Assembly: GCF_000797495.1 (NCBI RefSeq)
Contig: NZ_JTGN01000006.1
Location: 429,449 to 493,448 of the forward strand
Reading direction: 5' to 3'
Origin: Robinsoniella peoriensis
GTDB taxonomy: Bacteria; Bacillota; Clostridia; Lachnospirales; Lachnospiraceae
DNA length: 64,000 bases
Shown here: one piece after another, positions 16,906 through 24,736 of the stretch
Position numbering within the stretch: position 1 is the stretch's first letter
Layout of the letters: each line of letters starts with the position of its first letter
Notes under the pieces: model-generated
Database searches by the model: none
Told to the model about the DNA's origin: nothing
The model's input: only the letters and a program-made list of their open reading frames with translations
Made by a program: the position numbers and the translations under genes

Positions 16906-18048
16906 TTAATCCTCTATCGCGCACAAATATGCAGTATCCAGCATGGCAGCTATATTTGCAGGCGGAACATTTCCCATAATATTATGTACCTGATTAAATA
17001 CGAATCCGCTTCCTCTGGCAAAGATCTCTATATTCTTTTTCACATGAGCAGATACTTCCTCCGGTGTTCCCTGCCACAGCACACTTTGTGTGTCACATCC
17101 TCCGCCCCAGAAACAAATGGAATCTCCATACGCCTCTTTTAAATGACCGGGCTCCATATGATCCGCAGAGATCTGAACCGGATTGACGATATCAACACCA
17201 GCTTCAATAATATCCGGCAGCAGTGCGTCAATAGATCCGCAGGAATGAAGGAAAATCTTAATATCGCTGTTTTCATGTACATGTCTGCAAAAAGCTTTCA
17301 GATACGGCAGGCAGCATTCCTCATAACTATCCGGTGAGCACATAGGTGCATTCTGCATTCCCAAATCACTGTTTACCTCAATCGCCTGAATATATTTTCC
17401 AAACCTCTGATTCATACGGTCAAATTTCGCTATATTTTTACCCAATTGAGTTTTATTCTGGTACTTACAAGACTCCGGGTCTAATAACATCTCGCAGGCA
17501 AACTCCAAACCATGGAAAAAAGCACCATATCCCATGACCATAGTAAACTTATCTGTTTCTTTATAAATTTCCTCTGCTCTCCTGCCAAACAACTCCCATT
17601 TATCTTCTTCACTTGAAAATCCATAAAAATCCGGACAAATCCCATCAAAGAAATATCCACCCGCAGGCATATACATCTTTCCCTGCGGGGAATTCATGCG
17701 ATATCCCCCGTCTGTCTGCTTAACCGGATTGAAATTATCAGGCACCAGAAACTCATACGCTCCCCGGGGATTCCATTTGCGTGTCTTCTCCCAGGGGGGA
17801 TTTAGAAGCATGGTATCTATGTGAAATCTGTCCAAAATATCCTGATCAACCCTGGCAAGCCCTTGCCCGCAGTCAATCATCTCGATCTTATCAGCAGACA
17901 GTCCAAGATATTTCCGAAGTTCATAGTAAGCATACGCTGAAATTCCGGTAGAAAAATGTACCCCCAGATCGATTGGCATCCGGTCAACCGGTTTGTGTTC
18001 AATTGCATTTGTCACTCTTTGGCGGCTGCTCATATATTCTTTCTTCAT
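16906..18048 (-). CDS. Uroporphyrinogen decarboxylase-family protein
   Basis: 380 residues with the UroD-fold pattern: RVTNAIEHKPVDRMPIDLG at the N-terminus, the conserved FLHSCGSIDALLPDIIEAGVDIVNP around residues 265-290, and GGGCDTQSVL. This belongs to the UroD/MtaA-like family, which includes corrinoid-protein methyltransferases. Members without haem genes nearby, as here, are common in Lachnospiraceae sugar loci and their reaction is unknown. It sits between the GH38 and GH2 genes with short gaps, so it is part of the same transcript. Confidence 0.8.
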   Translation of the reverse strand: MKKEYMSSRQRVTNAIEHKPVDRMPIDLGVHFSTGISAYAYYELRKYLGLSADKIEMIDCGQGLARVDQDILDRFHIDTMLLNPPWEKTRKWNPRGAYEFLVPDNFNPVKQTDGGYRMNSPQGKMYMPAGGYFFDGICPDFYGFSSEEDKWELFGRRAEEIYKETDKFTMVMGYGAFFHGLEFACEMLLDPESCKYQNKTQLGKNIAKFDRMNQRFGKYIQAIEVNSDLGMQNAPMCSPDSYEECCLPYLKAFCRHVHENSDIKIFLHSCGSIDALLPDIIEAGVDIVNPVQISADHMEPGHLKEAYGDSICFWGGGCDTQSVLWQGTPEEVSAHVKKNIEIFARGSGFVFNQVHNIMGNVPPANIAAMLDTAYLCAIED

Positions 18049-18078
18049 TTTATCGATTCCTCTTCTTTCTTCTGAGTA

Positions 18079-21000
18079 TCACAAAATATAAATCTTAAAT
18101 GTTTTAATTTCAAAACACCCAATCTCAAATTCGATCTCATTGCCTCTCACTTTAAGTTCCTGCATCTCTTCCTCGCAGAGATTAGTTTCCACCACCCGTT
18201 TCACTGGAATATTGAATTTCAGCCGGACACCTGTTTCTTTTGCATTTTTAAATTCATAAAGCCGGATTATATAAGCCTCTTCTGCTTCTGCCTTTTTAAC
18301 CGTATCAATCACAATATGACCGCAGTCTGTCTCTAGCAATGAGAAAGAAGTCACGTTAGTTCCTTTCTCAGATACAGATTCACCTGCTTTTTCTTCATTT
18401 TTTGCTGCAGCAGAATATAACAGCGGCATATTAAGCATCATTGCTTCCTTTTGTACCTCACATTCAGTTACATAGCCGGCATGAGGATACAGGGAATAGG
18501 TAAACTCATGAATTTTCCTGTCTGCTGTTTCATCCGGACGCACAGCAGATTTGATCAGGGAAAGTCCCAGGGTGTTCTGGTGGATATCATAACCATATTT
18601 ACAGTCATTCAGAATGGATACACCATAGTTACTTTCCGACAAATCAGCCCACCGGTGTCCGCATACCTCAAATTTTGCAAAATCCCATTCATTATTCGTA
18701 TGGGTTGGACGCTTAATATTTCCAAACTGTATCTCATACACCGCTTCTTCGCAATGCACATCCACAGGAAAATAAACCTTCAGGAGCACCTGTTCTTCTT
18801 TCCAGTCTGCTGTTGTCTTAAAATCAATTCTTCTGCTGTTGTGATATAAAATCATATCCTGGGTTATCACCGAACGGTTGAAAATCCAAACATGCCGTAA
18901 GACACCTCTTATCTCACCCTGATCCACCACTTCCGTCTTTACCAGTTGAAATGGTTCATATGGTTTTTCTTTGTAATATACATCGATATCCCATGCATCA
19001 AAACGCTGAGGCTTGTCCTCGTATGCCTGCAGCAGATTCATCGGAGTTTCGCAGCTGACCTTGCGTCCGTTTTCCTTATCATACAAATACGAAATTTCAC
19101 CATTTTCATTTAATTCTATCTGGTAAAAGGCATTTTCCATAGATGTTTCCGTGACCCTGACACATGGTAAAGCAGGAGCCTCCATCTTTGGATTTGCAGA
19201 ATATTTAATTATTTTATATCCATAAGCAGGAATATCCTTTATATATATCAGCAGACCTTCTTCTGTTTGCTGGCTTACAAGCTTTTCAGATTCATATGAA
19301 AATTCTGTTGCCTGACTACCTGATACATCGTTGCGTAAGTTTGGGTGAATAGAGTGCCTGATATTTGCATCAGTGCAAAGCGCCGAATCGACGGCGTAGC
19401 GGACTCTGCTGCCAGTTTCTGGTTCCTCATAGGGCAGGAACAATAAATCATCTCTTGAAAAACCGGTAGTATTATACACTACGATGGAATCGGGGCTCAC
19501 CTTGATCTCCGCCATAAGCGCTGTCTGTACCTGCCTGCTAAGCTCCCTGCCTTTTTGCGCTATTTCCAGATAATCCCTGGTGGTATCCTCATACACCTGG
19601 CGAATCGATGATCCGGGAAGTATATCATGGAACTGGTTTAACATAACCCGCTCCCAGATCACATCCAGCGCTTTCCGGGGATAGCAGTCTCCTCCGCTGA
19701 GAATATCTGACATACTATACAGGAATTCAATATTATGGAGCAGCACCTCGGACTGCCGGTTGAACTTTTTATTGGCAGCCTGCGAGGTATAGGTACCCCG
19801 ATGCAGTTCAAAGTATAGTTCCCCATCCCAGGTTCCCAGCCCGTTATGATCCACGTGGCTGTAAATGCGTTGGAAATAGTGCTCTGCCGAATCCATCTCT
19901 ACTCTTGGAATTCCGGGAATATTTTTCATAACACGGCTTTGCTCCAGCATTTCTCTTGTTGGTCCGCCGCCGCCATCCCCCCATCCAAAGGCAATTAAAA
20001 GCTCATCATTTTTATCCTTATCTTTATAGTTCTTCCATACCCCGGTCACTTCCTCCGGATCCATATGCCCGTTATATGTATAGAACCAGGAGCCGTCTTC
20101 CGGTGTTGTAATAAAATGCGTAAAGATACTGGTTCCGTCAATTCCTTTCCAGTTAAAAGTATCATACGGAAAATGATTGTACTGGTTCCAGCTGATCTTA
20201 GTCGTCATGAAATACTTCATTCCTGCTTTTTTCATAATCTGGGGCAGCGCACCGGAGTATCCAAAGACATCCGGCAGCCATACCAGATTCGTATCCTGTC
20301 CAAACTCTTCTTTTATAAAACGCTTTCCATAGACAAACTGCCGAACCAGTGATTCTCCGGAAGGAATATTGGTGTCTGGTTCAACCCACATTCCCCCAGT
20401 GATTTCCCACTGACCTTCTGCAATTTTTTCTTTTACCATCGCATAAATTTCAGGATAGTCTTCCTTCAGGAACTTGTACAGCTGCGGAGACGTATGCATA
20501 AACCGGTACTCAGGATATTGTTTCATGAGATTTAGTACAGTAGAAAATGTCCTGGATGCTTTTTCCCTGGTGGCGCAAAGCCTCCATAACCAAGCCATGT
20601 CAATATGGGAATGTCCCACTCCATATACCGTAGGTTTTATTTCTTCCACCTTTGCATACCTTTCCAGCTGTTCAAGTACAAATGCCAGTGCTTCTCCAAT
20701 GGACTTATAGTACCCTTCTGATTTATATTCCAGAAAATTCACTCTGGAAAATGTATCATTTAATACTTGGGTCAACTTTATTCTTCGCAAATCATCCTCA
20801 TCTAAAAGCTTCACACATCGCAGCAGCGTATCTATTACATAGTAAAAACGGTCTGTATGCATGTCCATCCTTACCAGCTGCGCAATCTTAAAGGTGCGCA
20901 TCCTGGGAGGTACTAGAACGCCGCTCCATGCTTTCAATGCAATATGCAGGGTATCACTGCCCTGAAACACTTCTTTATCCAGAAAGGCTTCCTCATGCCA

Positions 21001-21372
21001 GATATCAATTCCCTGAACAGGCCTGCCATTGATATACAGCAAAACCTCCGCTGTAGATTCTCCCCCATCCCGGGGGCCAACCGACAGCTTAAGACACAGC
21101 TGGCTGTCCATAAAGGATTCCGGAACTTTCACACTGGTACGGAACCAGGCAACCTTGTCATATCCGCCCCAGGTATCCCATAAACGGAAATCCTGCCAGC
21201 CGCTGTCATCATAATTAATATCACAGGCATCATTGATACGGTTATCCATATGATGCTCTATATATTTCCACTCGTCCAGTTCCACAACATCACGGTATCT
21301 GGTGGGCCAGATATCTTCATCAATGTATTTGCGGATCTTCTCTAATATAAAATGCGGATCTTTTACTTTCAA
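18079..21372 (-). CDS. GH38 alpha-mannosidase (long form)
   Basis: 1097 residues from a TTG start at 21372, which has AGGAGG seven bases upstream; the longer frame to 21426 would overlap the ROK kinase stop. The catalytic domain shows the zinc ligands in GHSHIDMAWLW and the nucleophile in WLPDVFGYSG, with GGMWVEPDTNIPSGESLVRQ and GWGDGGGGPTREML. Downstream are the GH38 middle and C-terminal beta domains. It lacks a signal peptide, so it trims imported oligosaccharides with alpha-linked mannose. Its length matches the ~1000-residue bacterial and vacuolar class. Confidence 0.9.
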   Translation of the reverse strand: MKVKDPHFILEKIRKYIDEDIWPTRYRDVVELDEWKYIEHHMDNRINDACDINYDDSGWQDFRLWDTWGGYDKVAWFRTSVKVPESFMDSQLCLKLSVGPRDGGESTAEVLLYINGRPVQGIDIWHEEAFLDKEVFQGSDTLHIALKAWSGVLVPPRMRTFKIAQLVRMDMHTDRFYYVIDTLLRCVKLLDEDDLRRIKLTQVLNDTFSRVNFLEYKSEGYYKSIGEALAFVLEQLERYAKVEEIKPTVYGVGHSHIDMAWLWRLCATREKASRTFSTVLNLMKQYPEYRFMHTSPQLYKFLKEDYPEIYAMVKEKIAEGQWEITGGMWVEPDTNIPSGESLVRQFVYGKRFIKEEFGQDTNLVWLPDVFGYSGALPQIMKKAGMKYFMTTKISWNQYNHFPYDTFNWKGIDGTSIFTHFITTPEDGSWFYTYNGHMDPEEVTGVWKNYKDKDKNDELLIAFGWGDGGGGPTREMLEQSRVMKNIPGIPRVEMDSAEHYFQRIYSHVDHNGLGTWDGELYFELHRGTYTSQAANKKFNRQSEVLLHNIEFLYSMSDILSGGDCYPRKALDVIWERVMLNQFHDILPGSSIRQVYEDTTRDYLEIAQKGRELSRQVQTALMAEIKVSPDSIVVYNTTGFSRDDLLFLPYEEPETGSRVRYAVDSALCTDANIRHSIHPNLRNDVSGSQATEFSYESEKLVSQQTEEGLLIYIKDIPAYGYKIIKYSANPKMEAPALPCVRVTETSMENAFYQIELNENGEISYLYDKENGRKVSCETPMNLLQAYEDKPQRFDAWDIDVYYKEKPYEPFQLVKTEVVDQGEIRGVLRHVWIFNRSVITQDMILYHNSRRIDFKTTADWKEEQVLLKVYFPVDVHCEEAVYEIQFGNIKRPTHTNNEWDFAKFEVCGHRWADLSESNYGVSILNDCKYGYDIHQNTLGLSLIKSAVRPDETADRKIHEFTYSLYPHAGYVTECEVQKEAMMLNMPLLYSAAAKNEEKAGESVSEKGTNVTSFSLLETDCGHIVIDTVKKAEAEEAYIIRLYEFKNAKETGVRLKFNIPVKRVVETNLCEEEMQELKVRGNEIEFEIGCFEIKTFKIYIL

Positions 21373-21406
21373 TCGAATACCTCCTGTCTTATTGCGCTGT
21401 TCATAA

Positions 21407-22393
21407 TTAAATGAATGAATTGTCAAGCCTCAGAAGATTACCTGCTACAGATAACGCGGCGTAATCCCCCAGTTGTTCTCCCAGCCCTGCCGGTACTACC
21501 TGACATACCTGCCGGTTCTGTAATAATGTTTCCCTGCGGATTACCTCCATCATGGGTTCTCTGAGGATATCTTCCTGGCGCAGATAAATACTTCCGATTA
21601 CAATTCTTTCCGGATTCAGAATATCAATTAGAACAGAAAGACCTTTTCCCAGATTTTCTCCCGCCTTTTTCAAAATATCAAGTGCCAGTTCATCTCCTTT
21701 GCCGGCTGCCGTACCGATGTCCGCTGTGGTAATCTCCTGCGGTATTTTACCCGGGGGTAAAATCTGCGTCTGTCTGCCGTTCCTGATCCACTCCTCAATA
21801 TAGGGTACTGCAAACCTTGCAATTCCGCCTCCGCTGCAAAAACCCTCAAAGGACCCCTTCTTGCCGTATCCTTCCGGTCCGTCCTCTGACAGGCGCACAT
21901 GTCCAACCTCGCCTGCCATATCACAGGTTCCGCAGTATAACTTTCCATCCAGTATCAGCCCTGCTCCAAGACCGGTACCAAATGTCAGAAATATCATATT
22001 CCTTGTGCCTCTTCCCGCTCCCCACAGCCATTCCGCCAGCCCGCATGCATTTGCATCGTTTTGTACCTGAACCGGAACGCCAAAACGTTTGGCAAACGGA
22101 GTAACAACGTCTATATGATCCCAATTGGGCAGATTCGGAGGGCACATAATAATTCCTTTTTTAGAATCCAGTGGGCTTCCACAGCTGATCCCAATGGCTT
22201 TTAGATCTATCTCTTTCTGGGCATCTATCATAAAAGCAAGGGTATCTGCCATTTTCTGTACTGCCGACTCAGGAGTATCAGGAGTAGGGAATTTTTCTTT
22301 ATAACAGATCTCTATCCCGTCTTTTTCCGTGGTTTTTCCAATACTAACCGCACACTTAGTACCGCCAATATCAATTCCTGCCAAATAACTCAT
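21407..22393 (-). CDS. ROK-family sugar kinase
   Basis: 328 residues. The phosphate-binding motif AGIDIGGTKCAVSIG opens the protein, the sugar-site segment VQNDANACGLAEW lies near residue 110, and LTFGTGLGAGLILDG and GEVGHVRL follow. The usual zinc signature C-X-C-G-X-X-G-C is replaced by EGYGKKGSFEGFCSGG, retaining only one cysteine. The likely role is phosphorylation of a hexose or amino sugar released by the glycosidases. The ATG overlaps the TGA of the SIS gene. The frame extends to 22501, but only inside that gene. Confidence 0.85.
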   Translation of the reverse strand: MSYLAGIDIGGTKCAVSIGKTTEKDGIEICYKEKFPTPDTPESAVQKMADTLAFMIDAQKEIDLKAIGISCGSPLDSKKGIIMCPPNLPNWDHIDVVTPFAKRFGVPVQVQNDANACGLAEWLWGAGRGTRNMIFLTFGTGLGAGLILDGKLYCGTCDMAGEVGHVRLSEDGPEGYGKKGSFEGFCSGGGIARFAVPYIEEWIRNGRQTQILPPGKIPQEITTADIGTAAGKGDELALDILKKAGENLGKGLSVLIDILNPERIVIGSIYLRQEDILREPMMEVIRRETLLQNRQVCQVVPAGLGEQLGDYAALSVAGNLLRLDNSFI

Positions 22394-23028
22394 CCAAAAA
22401 ATTCCTCCTCCAGCATCATGCAGATTGTATGGTATACAGGAAGATGAAGTTCCTGAATATTTGGTGTTGCCACCGCCGGGACACAGATACATACATCGCA
22501 CAATTCCTTCAGCCCGCCGCCTTTTTCCCCAGTCATGCCAACTGTTTTCATTCCCAGTGCCTTTGCAGTTTCCACTGCATAAATGACATTTTTAGAATTT
22601 CCGGAGGTGCTGATGCCCATCAGAACACTTTTATCATCCCCATACCCGCAAACCTGTTGTGCAAATACCAACTCTGGTACTGCATCATTGGCAAACGCCG
22701 TAGATAAGGCGATGTTACTGGTAAGAGTCACTGCAGGTAGTCCCCCCTGTAAATGCTCCGCCAATAATTCTCCATTTTCCAGGGATGCATTTTTTAACTT
22801 TTCTTTCATTTCATCTGACAATGGCCGTTTGATTGCAAATTCTTTCATCAGCTCTCCCACGATATGCTCTGAATCTGCCCCGCTTCCTCCGTTGCCGCAG
22901 ACAAGAAGCATTCCGCCTGTCCGAAAGGAATCCCGTATATTAGTAAATGCCGACCATATTTCGGATTCACACGCCTGTAATACAGGATAACGTTTTATTA
23001 ATTGTGCAATATGATTATAAATATTCAT
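22390..23028 (-). CDS. SIS-domain phosphosugar isomerase (GmhA-like)
   Basis: 212 residues with a single SIS domain of the sedoheptulose-7-phosphate isomerase type. LLVCGNGGSGADSEHIVGEL (near 39-58) and GISTSGNSKNVIYAVETAKALGM (near 136-158) are the phosphate-binding segments. FANDAVPELVFAQQV lies between them. A true heptose pathway is unlikely in this context. An aldose/ketose-phosphate isomerase acting with the adjoining ROK kinase is inferred. The ATG at 23028 has GGGGGAAAAGG directly upstream. Confidence 0.83.
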   Translation of the reverse strand: MNIYNHIAQLIKRYPVLQACESEIWSAFTNIRDSFRTGGMLLVCGNGGSGADSEHIVGELMKEFAIKRPLSDEMKEKLKNASLENGELLAEHLQGGLPAVTLTSNIALSTAFANDAVPELVFAQQVCGYGDDKSVLMGISTSGNSKNVIYAVETAKALGMKTVGMTGEKGGGLKELCDVCICVPAVATPNIQELHLPVYHTICMMLEEEFFG

Positions 23029-23042
23029 CCTTTTCCCCCATG

Positions 23043-23185
23043 AATAGCGCAGGCAGGCTTGTGCTATTCCCAAATAAGCAATGCGAACCAAGTTCGCATT
23101 TTACCCACTACAGTACAGCAGGCAGTCCTGGTATACTGCTTTCATCCTTTCAAATATGCATATCGCAAGCCTGCTTGCGATATGC
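23043..23185. repeat. Cluster of three intergenic hairpins (C7, palindrome, C6)
   Basis: Within the 170-bp gap lie three hairpins. The first, 23043-23068, has 11-bp arms around CAGG, with two G-T wobbles on the plus strand and A-C mismatches on the minus strand. The second, 23080-23100, has perfect 9-bp arms AATGCGAAC and GTTCGCATT, loop CAA. The third, 23158-23185, has perfect 12-bp arms GCATATCGCAAG and CTTGCGATATGC, loop CCTG. The first lies immediately before the ribosome site of the SIS gene; the third belongs to the C hairpin family. Confidence 0.7.
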
Positions 23186-23198
23186 CCAAGTTACTATG

Positions 23199-24479
23199 CT
23201 ATATCAGCATATTCATTGCTTTTTCCACAAATTCTTCCGTACCAAAGCTCCCTGATTTCAATACCATTTTATAATATGGGCGATCTATGCTCTGGCATGT
23301 AGGAAGTCCTGGCTCAATTTCTTTTAAAATCCGCATTCCACGGATACTCAGACTGGAGCATAAGGACGCACTGGTATCTCCACCGCACACGATAATCCTT
23401 CGAATTTCATAATTCTGTATTACCTGCTCCGATATCATCGCCAGCGTACCGGATACCAGGGTAGAAACAGCCGTGTTATCTATCCCCTGCACTGCCGCAA
23501 TCCGCTTCGTCTCCTCTACGTCTTCCACAGAGTTCATGGAATGAAGCATAACAAAAGTTTCTGTTTCATATGCCTTTTTTACCGCCTCTGATACCCGGTT
23601 ACATTCCTGCTGCTTTGTCCTGTCATCAAATAAAAGCTTTGTGTTTAATTCAATTACCGGATATCCATGTTTTTTCATATATAAAGTCTGAGCCGTGGTC
23701 TGAGGTGTCAGACTACCTGCAATACACAAGATCCTTTTATCCACCTCTTCTATTTTCGTTTCTGAGACAGGCACTCTTGACTGTCCTTTGACATATATTC
23801 TTGCAAGATATTTTGATAAAGCGGAACTTCCACAAATAATTTTCTCATCAAAAAGTGCCTCAGCCAGAATCCCAAGATCTTCATTATTCCGCACATCCAT
23901 AATCACATAATTATAAAGGTTCCGGCATTCATCTACTGCCTTTTTTACAGCCTCACTTCCCTGCTCTGTCACTTCATAAGTAACCGCGCCCACTTTCCTT
24001 TTCGTTTGTTCCTGCAGAATTTCAACCAGGCTTGATTTGGTCATCGGATGTACCGGATCCTGCTTAAACTGCGAATCGGCAAGGAGTACCCCATGCACAT
24101 AATGCTCACTGTGAATGGTGGTTCTTCCGTTATCCGGGAATCCCAGAACCACTACTGCGAATTCTTCCCCAAGAGCGTCCAGCATAGCATCAAATTCTGC
24201 CCCTATATTTCCGCGAAACACGGAACACTGCTTGTCAATATACTGCTTTACCTGGGGATTCTTTACATGGCTGACCGCATCATATACCTTTTTGTAAGCA
24301 TCCTGATAAGTATCAAATCTGGAATCGGTATCAATGATGACCACTTCACCCTCATCATAACCGGACTTCTTCCCATCTCCATAGCTGTACACGATCGTTT
24401 CCAGATCTGATTTCCCGTACATAATACCAATATCATTTGCTCCTGTAACATCATCTGCAATTACTACTGTATATGGCAT
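23199..24479 (-). CDS. DUF1537 (four-carbon acid sugar kinase-like) protein
   Basis: 426 residues. The N-terminal domain begins VVIADDVTGANDIGIMYG and contains HPMTKSSLVEIL, both signatures of the DUF1537 kinase family. The C-terminal nucleotide-binding domain contains VSGTLAMIS and VCGGDTSASL. Characterised members phosphorylate D-threonate, 3-oxo-tetronates and similar acid sugars. Here the partner could be the AraD-like aldolase or the class II ketose-bisphosphate aldolase in the same operon; the substrate is not predictable. The ATG at 24479 has CAGGAG eight bases upstream, better than the in-frame start at 24497. Confidence 0.85.
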   Translation of the reverse strand: MPYTVVIADDVTGANDIGIMYGKSDLETIVYSYGDGKKSGYDEGEVVIIDTDSRFDTYQDAYKKVYDAVSHVKNPQVKQYIDKQCSVFRGNIGAEFDAMLDALGEEFAVVVLGFPDNGRTTIHSEHYVHGVLLADSQFKQDPVHPMTKSSLVEILQEQTKRKVGAVTYEVTEQGSEAVKKAVDECRNLYNYVIMDVRNNEDLGILAEALFDEKIICGSSALSKYLARIYVKGQSRVPVSETKIEEVDKRILCIAGSLTPQTTAQTLYMKKHGYPVIELNTKLLFDDRTKQQECNRVSEAVKKAYETETFVMLHSMNSVEDVEETKRIAAVQGIDNTAVSTLVSGTLAMISEQVIQNYEIRRIIVCGGDTSASLCSSLSIRGMRILKEIEPGLPTCQSIDRPYYKMVLKSGSFGTEEFVEKAMNMLI

Positions 24480-24576
24480 TTTTTTATCTCCTGACATTCG
24501 TTATAATTTATCATGGTGTATTTCAGACAGGTCTAACTTGTACACAGCCTTTTCCACACCCCGGGTTATTATAACA

Positions 24577-24736
24577 CTATTTATTCCTGTTCTGGCATAT
24601 TATAAAACCTATTTATTCCTATTACGGCACATTATAAAATCTATTTATTCCTATTACGGCATATTATAAAACCTATTTATTCCTATCACGGCATACTATA
24701 ACACCTGTCTACTCATATTCCAGCATATTAACTTCT
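24577..24736. repeat. Five-unit 32-bp tandem repeat
   Basis: Four units of exactly 32 bp (24577, 24609, 24641, 24673) begin CTATTTATTCCT and end ATTATAAAAC with few changes. A fifth degenerate unit (24705-24736) runs into the 3' end of the GH38 gene and encodes its last residues. It lies between that stop codon and the DUF1537 gene start. Confidence 0.85.

Noticed and set aside
21373..21426. ATG-initiated extension of the long GH38 protein
   Set aside because: It overlaps the ROK kinase gene, while the TTG at 21372 has a well-placed AGGAGG.
22390..23028. Heptose/LPS biosynthesis locus suggested by the GmhA-like protein
   Set aside because: No other heptose gene is present; the glycosidase and kinase context fits sugar catabolism.
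24577..24736. Possible CRISPR array
   Set aside because: The 32-bp units are directly contiguous with no spacers and no cas genes are nearby.
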